Positions 7,425-13,253 of a DNA stretch of 13,253 nucleotides are shown piece after piece. The notes beneath the pieces are model-generated. The model had not been told where the DNA came from and made no database searches. It saw only the letters and a program-made list of their open reading frames with translations. Each line of letters begins with the position of its first letter. The first letter of the stretch is position 1. This DNA is from Chrysochromulina tobinii (taxonomy: Eukaryota; Haptophyta; Prymnesiales; Chrysochromulinaceae), in assembly GCA_001275005.1 (NCBI GenBank), contig JWZX01001579.1, positions 1 through 13,253 of the forward strand, given 5' to 3'. The translations under genes and the position numbers were made by a program.

Positions 7425-10400
7425 AACGCATTGCTGCCATCTGCGCCGAGGCTGTTGCTGCCCATGCCGAGCTGCTTCAGCGTCGTGTTCGTCTGGAGCG
7501 CCACCGCGAGCGCGCAGCCGCCCGCATCGCCTAGCTTGTTGTTCTTGAGGCTCAGCTGCGTGAGCGCCGTGTTCGTCTTGAGCGCCTCGCCCATCGCCTT
7601 ACCGCTCTCCGCGCCGAGCTCGTTGCCACTCAAGTCGAGGTGCGTCAGCGTCGTGTTCGTCTGGAGCGTCGCAAACATCTTCAGGCCCTCGCCATCAGTC
7701 AACTTGTTCTCTCGCAGGCAGAGCGACGCCAGCCCACGCATCAGCTGCGCCACCACAGCGACCATCGTCGGCCGATCTCCCCCAATGAGCTTCTTGCTCA
7801 GGTCGAGCTCGTCGCTCAGCCTGGCCGTCTGCTTCAGCCCCTTGCCAAAGGCGTCGCCCATCTCGCTGCCGAGCGTGACCGCGTTGGCCCAAAACGCCGG
7901 CCATTGCCACGGCGGCGGCGACCCCTGAGGGAGGCGGTACTTGCCTGTGCAGATGGCGCGTGCGGCAAAGTACTCTTGGAAGGAGAGGTGCGACGACTGC
8001 ATCTCAAGCGGCTCGACCTGCAGCAGGCTGAGAAGAGGGAGGCTATCCTGCAACACGCGCTCGCGAACCTCCGCGACCGCCGCCCGCTCCTCATCGCGCA
8101 GCTTCTGGACCGCGGCGTCCAGGGCAGGAAGGACCATGCGCTGAAGACGCGGTGCGAACGTTAATGAGCCGGCCCCGAGTGCACTGTCAACGCCGAAGTT
8201 CGTTGGGCCGGCGTACTGGGCGCCACCCTGGGCGTTGGCGTTGGTCTCGTGCCACGACGCGGAGGCTTCGCCCTCAAGCCGTTGAGCGTCTCTACCGTCC
8301 AATGTGGCATAATAGTGCACGTAATCGGCGTCTGCGGGGCGTTGAGCTTGCGCCACAGACGCCCCCATGTCGGTCGCCTCTTGTGCCATAGGTTCCGAGG
8401 CGCAAGGGCCCGCGCTCGCGGATGAGTGCTCTTCGGTATGGAAGTCACCACAGAACATCTGCTCTTGCTTGCAGAGCATCGGCGGCGGGCCGAGAGTAGG
8501 CCCGCCGCGTATCACTGGCCGCCTCAACGCCCCGTTGTCCTCCATACCATACATGGCCTCGAGCTGCGCCGCGGTGAGCCCCGCCCCTAGCTCGCCGTAC
8601 ACAGGCCGCCCGTCTTCCCGCTCGCTCTCGCCCCCTTTCATGCAACTACACCACGGGCCCTGCAGGACCTCCTGGATGGTGGGCCGGTTCGCTGGGTCGA
8701 TGATGAGCATGCCGTCAATCAGGTCGGACGCGTCCGTTGTCAGGGTGCACGTACGGACGTAGAAACCGAAGATCGTATGCGTCGCCGAGCACTGCGCCGC
8801 CGCCGCCATCTTCACACGCTCGTACCGCCAGTCCGAGCCGTCCGCCTCGACGAGAGGGAAGAAGCCCGCGAGCATGGCGAAGAGGCAGATGCCGCAGGAC
8901 CACACGTCGACTGGGAACCCCACATAGCCGCGCCCCTCGAGAACCTCGGGGGCGCAGTAACTCTTGGAGCCGCACACCTCACGCAGCAAGGTGACCTGAG
9001 TCTCGCCGTTCAGCACTTGGTACTCATGCGCCAGCCCCAAGTCGCAAATCTTGCAGTGGTCGTGAGCGTCGACCTGCACATTCTCAAGCTTAAGGTCGCG
9101 GTGCACGACACCCATGGAGTGCATGAATCCCACCCCCTCCAAAATCTGCTTGAAGTAGACGCGCGCCTGATCCTCCATTAGGATGCCAGCGGTGATGACG
9201 CGCGATAAGAGCTGGCCGCCCGCGGCAAGCTCCATGTAAATTACCACGTGTGTCTGCTCGGGCACTTCTTCGTAGCCGAGAAGCTCTATGATGCTTGGGT
9301 GCTTCAGCTTGGACATGAGCGTGACCTCTTTTCGGATGGCTGTGATCTTCATGCGTGATGTGGAGATGACCTTGGCGGAAGCGATCCGGCCGGTGCTCGT
9401 CTCCGTGGCTTGCACGACGCGGCCGTAGTCGCCCGAAGCGAGCTCGACGCGGGAGTTCAGTACCCATGCCATGTGTGGGAAGCCACGTCGGTTTCCATGC
9501 CATGTGTGGGAAGCCTCGGGTGCCGCCTTCTCGGCCGCCGCCTTCTCGGACGCTGCCATCTCGGCCGCCGCCTTCTCGGCCTCCACCTTCTCGGCCTCCA
9601 CCTTCTCGGCCGCCGCCTTCTCGGACGCTGCCAGCTCGGACGCCGCCTTCTCGGCCTCCACCTTCTCGGCCTCCACCTTCTCGGCCGCCGCCTTCTCGGC
9701 AGCCACCAGCTCGTTGGCGGTGCTCTTCCAGACGATCGGGCCATGGTTTACACGATCGTACTGGGACTCGCCGGGCGTGGCCGTGGGGGTCATCGACATC
9801 GCCAGTGCGATTTGCAGCTCCTCTGCAGAGGAGCTCCTTACAACATCGGGCTGGTCTAGCGATGGCAGTGGAGCCAATGCAACGCCTCCAGCGCACTCAC
9901 CGTCGTCTGCATGACGGAGCGCTTCATCGCAGACATCAAAGAGGCCAGAGAAGGTCGCTTCATCAGCCCCAAACTTAGCGCACTGTTCGTGAAAGTCGTC
10001 GCGCGCCTTTTGCACGCGCTCATAGTGAGTCAGCTTGAGACGGATAATGTTCTGTGCGATGCCGTATAGATCCTCCATAGAGGTCGCTCCTTTTAAGAGA
10101 CCCTGCAGGTCCCCGGGCGATTGCACTTGTGGGAAAGGCACTGTGTCCGGTGGCGGTGGTGGTGCTGTTGTTGGCATAGCTTGGTCCCATTCCCGGGTTC
10201 CGCCAAAGAAATCCACGAACTGGTTCTTAGTGTAGGCGATGCCATCTGGCGCAGTACGCAACTCGACAGCGCTCCGCGTAACCTCAGCCACGAATTGATC
10301 GCGAAGTTCAGCCACGCTGCGCAGCATGAGCCGCGAATCCGCTGGCGAGCGCGACACAAATGCAAACGGAAAGCTGCGTACGCGTGCCGGCGCGACAGTC

Positions 10401-13253
10401 TTCGCCTCCTCGTCATAGAGGTCTCCGCTGCCCGAGGCCGCCGACCATGTGAGCTCGAGATGCAGCGCCGCCTGCGCCGCCCAGCTGTCCGTCGGCCCAG
10501 CCGAAGGCGTGTCGACCAGGGTCGCTGCCCCCACCGGCGCTACCGTCGTCGCTGCTCCCGACGGCCTGATGTCCACGTGGTCCGGACCGTAGCGAATGAG
10601 TAGCCGCTCGCCATGCACGTGATCGGAGAGCGGCAGCACGAGTGCGTGCCCCTCGGCGCCCACGCACGCAGTAAAGTGACCCTGGCCGGTGGCGGTGCCG
10701 GTGAACACGAGGCACAGCGGCACACGAGAACAGACGTCACGATGCCCGAGCTCCCCCCACAAATCTGGAAGGTAGATGCCGCTGATGAGCGAGCCTCGGG
10801 GCTGGTCGCTATCGTAGTGGTACACGACAATCGGCCGGCGCATCGCATGGGCCAACACGAAAATGTGAAGCTTATCGAGATAGCATCCCGACTGGTGTGC
10901 TCGTCCCTGAGCCTTCTGCACCTCCTCCTGCAGCTCGTCGTCATTCGAAGGGTCCGAAATGGCCATCTCAGTGCCCGCGTACTCGCGGATCTGCACGAGG
11001 GACGCGAGTGGCGCGAGGGGCACTGTCAGTGGGTTGGGTGGGCGTCGGGGTTATAGGGGGGTTGCGTGGCTGCGTGGCCGCATCTGTCATCACACTGACC
11101 TGCTCGGCTCGCATCCGAGGGAGGAGTACCTTCACGAACTGCTCATTGTTGAGAAGATTGAACACCATCGCGCGGAGCGCGCCCACGTTCTTCGTGCCAG
11201 CTTGGTCGTGCACACCCCAAGCGCCGAGCGCCGCCGCGTGCAGCAGGCAGTTGCCGTCCCCTAATGTGGCCAGAGGGTGAAGCTCGCTCGCGCGCAGCAA
11301 CTCGGGCTCCACTGTGCCGGCGCACGAGACGGGCGGCTGCCACGCAAGGCACGAGCGGCCCGAGAGGGGATCGACAATGTTCGTCTCGCTGCTCAGGTTG
11401 GCGAGCGGGAAGAGATGACGCGCGGCGGCGTCGGCAGGCAGCAGAAAGGTCGACCACGAAACGGGCAAGTCGCCGACCCACACTGAGTCCGTAGCAGGAG
11501 CTTCGGCGAGCTCCTTCTGAACCGCCGCCGCCGCGATTGACACCACTTTGGACATCGAGCGCTGCGGGAGGAGCGTCTCATCTGGGTAGACGGGTCCATA
11601 TGAGACTTTGCTGATCTGGTTCAGTATCCTATCAACGAGAGCTCGTGCGAGGGACCTCCCGTCGTCCTGAACCTGGTTGAACGGGCTTTCCGGGTTCGGT
11701 TGTGGCGCTTCCGGGGAGATGATAGGCGAGGGGGGCGCGCCGCCGGCTCTCGGCTCGGCACGCCTCGGCAAAGTGAGCATCACCATGTCCCCGGGTTGGG
11801 TTCCCTCAGGGGCGACAAGCTCGATCTCCTCACCCTCGTATTCGAATGCGAGCGTCATTCCCTTGCGCCAGTTGTACGGCACTTGCAGCTTGCGCACGAC
11901 AGCCATGGCGTCGGGGGTGCCGAAAACGTTTGACTGGGCGGGACTAGGCGCGTCGACGCGCTGGTGGAGCAGGTCAGCAGCCGAGTAGCCCGCGGGTAGG
12001 GACTCCAACCGCTCGATCTCGGCCTTGGCCGCACAATAGATAGCCAACGTTTCCGATTGGCTCGAGCCTGAGTAGATGATCGGCTTGAGCTCCTCGATTA
12101 AGTCTTCGATGAGCTGGGAGCGCACGCTCTTGGCACGTTTCGGCAGCATGGGTACGTTCGCGCTTTCCTGGGCCTTCCATAGGCTCTCCATCTCTGTTGT
12201 AATCGTCGACTGGCGCGTTGGGACCATCGGCTGCTCGGGTGCCGAGTCCGCGGGAGCAGGCGTCGTCGCGACGGCGCGGCGGGCGAGTAGATCGAGTGCA
12301 TCTTGGACGGCCACGTGGCACCGCGTGAGCGTTGCGATGGGCTTGAAGCGCGGAAGCTCGAGCTCTTCGTTTGCGTGCTTCTCGAAGCCGAGGCTCTGCA
12401 TGAGCTCGATGCCGCCCGACAGGCAAAAGAGCTTGGTCTGAAGCTTCTGGTTGGCGAGTTTCACGATCCGGTATTTGGGCTCGTCTGGATTCTTGATGAC
12501 GTTGAGTAGGAGCTTCTGCACCAGCTCAAGGGCGTCGCGTGCGACCGCGTTCTCGTGCGTCGTGCTGAACGTGCCGAGCGCCGTCACTACTACCTTGGGC
12601 GTCTTGCTCACGCAGATTGCGTCCGAATCTTCGGGCACGTAAGCGATCACGCCGTCGTCGAGCTGGACGAGGTACACATAGTAACGGCCTTGCGTCCACC
12701 CATCGACGTGTGTCACCACGCCCGGGAACCACGCGGGCGTTCGGTGATCGTCAGCCCGCAATAAGCACGCGACGCTGTCACCGACGCCGAAGCGGAAGGA
12801 TCCGAAGGCAGACGGCGGCGTCGGGGGCGGGATGGGCGAGCCTGGCAGCGCGGGCTTCTCAGGGCTTGCGGGCGTACCGCCTTCGGCACGTATACAGTAC
12901 TCGGTATCCTCTGGTGCGAAGGCACACCCAATAGTTCTGTCGTCGAGTTTCACCTGGTACTTGTACTGCTTGGGAACAGATCCGTCCAAACTTTTCGACA
13001 CATCAATGGCCTCGACGATGCCCGCGAACCACGAGGTGGTCCCGTCCTTCAGCCCCATGTTGCATTGGACACGTTCCCCCACCTGGAAACGAGTCGGCGG
13101 CAGCGGCGGGGGTATGTAGCAACTTTCGTTCTCGGGCACGTCGAAACGTTTCAACTTACCGGCCTTCGACGGCTTGGTCTTGGCGGCGGCGGGTGTGGGA
13201 GGCGGTGCGGCGCCGGCCCTCGAGGGGGCTGCGGCAGCAAGGGGGTGGATCGC
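7373..13253 (-). CDS. Gene B: paralogue of gene A (3' half) with OTU, UIM, protein kinase, NACHT C-terminal region and LRRs
   Basis: This partial gene is open in frame from the right edge (codon 1 at 13253), with exons 13253-11100 and 10990-7373 and a TGA stop at 7375-7373. In order it carries two Tudor/SH3-like modules, a PUB domain (12548-12276), the PEGTQPGD module, an A20-type OTU domain (11372 to about 10573 across the intron), a UIM (9829-9788), a charged Glu-Lys-Ala repeat (9706-9515), a protein kinase (9463-8648), a NACHT-family C-terminal segment (8146-7820) and LRRs (7732-7376). The part upstream of 10105 matches gene A closely, so its missing N-terminus probably holds the SH3-NACHT-UIM-PUB part seen in A. 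Catalytic residues are present in both the OTU (DGNC, GHFTAC) and kinase (Lys, Glu, HRD, DLG, APE) domains, so both may be active. Membrane segments were not seen in the part visible. The protein is probably intracellular. Confidence 0.85.
7376..7732 (-). other. Leucine-rich repeats, ribonuclease-inhibitor type, at the C-terminus of gene B
   Basis: Four 28-residue repeats start LASLCLRENKLTD, TLTHLDLSGNELG, ALTQLSLKNNKLG and TLKQLGMGSNSLG, followed by a fifth cut short at VTQLDLG by the stop. The 28-residue spacing and the N-x-L-G pattern are those of RI-type LRRs, as in NLRs, where they sense ligand or hold the NACHT domain off. Four and a fraction repeats is few, so the array may have been shortened; a ~47-bp duplication lies across the stop. 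Confidence 0.9.
7820..8146 (-). other. C-terminal part of the NACHT unit in gene B (HLSFQEYFAA segment)
   Basis: The segment has SLPLLSLLQVEPLEMQ then HLSFQEYFAARAI and a PPPWQWPAFW motif. HLSFQEYFAA is typical of the winged-helix/helical part that follows NACHT NTPase domains just before LRRs. Here it comes after the kinase, more than 3 kb of coding away from where the NTPase core must sit, so the NACHT unit is split by the inserted modules. Confidence 0.75.
8648..9463 (-). other. Protein kinase domain of gene B, CAMK-like Ser/Thr type
   Basis: A complete eukaryotic protein kinase of about 270 residues is visible: a glycine loop (ASGDYGRV), the ATP-binding Lys in ASAKVI (9373-9371), the helix-C Glu in IRKEV, a catalytic loop VVHRDLKLEN, a metal-binding DLG (from 9043), an activation segment ending in YCAPEVL, and VDVWSCGICLFAMLAGFFPL. 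The HRDLKxEN form and the VDVWS segment point to Ser/Thr kinases of the CAMK kind. The first glycine of the loop is Ala, and DFG is DLG; both occur in active kinases. Its substrate is unknown. Gene A's copy would be left of the window. Confidence 0.92.
9464..9515. repeat. Two 21-bp perfect direct repeats at the linker-kinase junction
   Basis: The 21-bp sequence at 9464-9484 (starting CCATGCCATGTG, ending GGGAAGCC) recurs at 9495-9515, an offset of 31 bp. Because 31 is not a multiple of three, the same DNA is read in two frames, as SHTWHG and as FPHMAW on the minus strand. It sits exactly between the Glu/Lys/Ala repeat and the kinase, so it may mark a join or a local duplication. Confidence 0.9.
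9515..9713 (-). repeat. In-frame 15-bp repeat array coding a Glu/Lys/Ala coiled-coil-like linker (gene B)
   Basis: About thirteen 15-bp units code variants of E-K-A-A-A (EKVEA, EKAAA, ELAAS, EMAAS). A 75-bp higher-order unit (about 25 residues: two EKVEA units, two EKAA-type units and one EKAAA) appears twice in a row, which suggests unequal crossing-over or slippage. The charged, alanine-rich product should be a long helix separating the UIM from the kinase. Gene A has a related Ala/Glu-rich stretch only near 4060-4150, before its UIM. Confidence 0.85.
9788..9829 (-). other. Ubiquitin-interacting motif (UIM) in gene B
   Basis: AEELQIALAMSM fits the UIM consensus (acidic pair, Leu, two residues, Ala, three residues, Ser). 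It lies between the OTU domain and the kinase, where it could hold a ubiquitinated substrate near the active sites. The motif is short, so the call leans on the neighbouring OTU and PUB domains. Confidence 0.65.
10573..11372 (-). other. A20/TRABID-type OTU deubiquitinase domain of gene B (interrupted by the intron)
   Basis: It has the same architecture as in gene A: GDGNCLLHAA with its Cys codon at 11249-11247, then after the intron LHIFVLAHAMRRPI, SGIYLPDLW and the His in QGHFTACV at 10678-10676. Both catalytic residues are kept in both copies. Just downstream, gene B carries an extra 12 residues (Ala/Thr/Val-rich, about 10521-10559) that gene A lacks. Confidence 0.85.
10991..11099 (-). other. 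Spliceosomal intron in gene B, at the same site as in gene A
   Basis: The donor CAG|GTCAGT (G at 11099), branch-like CACTGAC and acceptor GTGCAG|ATCCGC (ending at 10991) match those of gene A. The length is 109 bp against 108 in A, and the flanking exons are phase 0. This 1-bp difference is the only one I found between the copies that is not a multiple of three, as expected for non-coding DNA inside a constrained gene. Confidence 0.8.
12276..12548 (-). other. PUB domain of gene B (counterpart of PUB 2 in gene A)
   Basis: LLLNVIKNPDEPKYRIVKL and the following ELMQSLGFEKH give the PUB signature, here with the more canonical NPDEPKYR. It has one extra residue relative to gene A, from a 3-bp insertion in TKLFCLSGG. 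The predicted role is binding p97/Cdc48-type C-terminal tails. Confidence 0.78.

Larger units (their letters stand above)
10105..13253. repeat. Right arm of the ~10.1-kb tandem duplication (gene B copy)
   Basis: This is the partner of 1-3148. Copy-specific in-frame additions here are 36 bp near 10520-10560 and smaller ones of 3, 3, 3 and 15 bp in the exon above 11100. The homology reaches the window edge and very likely continues. The repeat period equals gene length plus spacer, as expected of a head-to-tail gene array. Confidence 0.95.

Noticed and set aside
9515-9713. CRISPR-like repeat array
   Set aside because: Units are 15 bp, contiguous without spacers, in frame, and code a regular Glu/Lys/Ala helix.
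1-13253. tRNA, rRNA, transposase, integrase or other mobile-element genes
   Set aside because: No matching motifs, terminal inverted repeats or target-site duplications were seen on either strand. All long coding belongs to the two paralogues.

Overview
The window looks like nuclear DNA of a GC-rich, single-celled eukaryote, most likely a marine alga. A haptophyte is my best guess, from the style of the NACHT/LRR protein and the recurring SH3-like modules; this is an impression, not a test. It is not bacterial: a ~108-bp GT-AG intron lies at the same place in two gene copies, the proteins are giant multidomain chimeras, and the domain types (A20-type OTU, PUB, UIM, eukaryotic protein kinase) are eukaryotic.

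Layout. All supportable coding lies on the minus strand, in two head-to-tail paralogues. Gene B enters from the right edge and ends at a TGA at 7373-7375; its 5' part is outside the window. Gene A starts at an ATG near 7001 (or 6923) and runs off the left edge; its 3' part is outside. A 371-bp intergenic stretch (7002-7372) separates them. Positions 1-3148 align with 10105-13253, so the tandem unit is about 10.1 kb. The two views are complementary: A shows the N-terminal two thirds and B the C-terminal half. Joining them conceptually suggests one protein type of about 3,200 residues (inference).

Composite order, N to C: SH3-like domain; helical region; NACHT NTPase (Walker A, Walker B, sensor); SH3-like domain; ubiquitin-interacting motif (UIM); PUB domain 1; proline-rich linker; two Tudor/SH3-like modules; PUB domain 2; helical region; a small beta module with a PEGTQPGD core; A20/TRABID-type OTU deubiquitinase split by the intron between its Cys and His halves; second UIM; a charged 15-bp-repeat coiled coil; a CAMK-like protein kinase; the C-terminal part of the NACHT unit (HLSFQEYFAA); ribonuclease-inhibitor-type leucine-rich repeats. 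It reads as an NLR-like STAND receptor whose NACHT core has been opened to take in a complete ubiquitin-reading, p97-docking, ubiquitin-cutting and phosphorylating cassette.

Working model (inference): the LRRs sense, NACHT ATP binding switches the state, UIM/PUB modules recruit ubiquitinated cargo and the p97/Cdc48 segregase, and the OTU and kinase domains are the outputs. Against this, gene A has one unresolved reading-frame break just before the NACHT domain (about 5690-5790). Ten length differences found by eye between the copies' coding parts are all multiples of three, while the intron differs by 1 bp, which argues that both copies have been kept as protein-coding genes.
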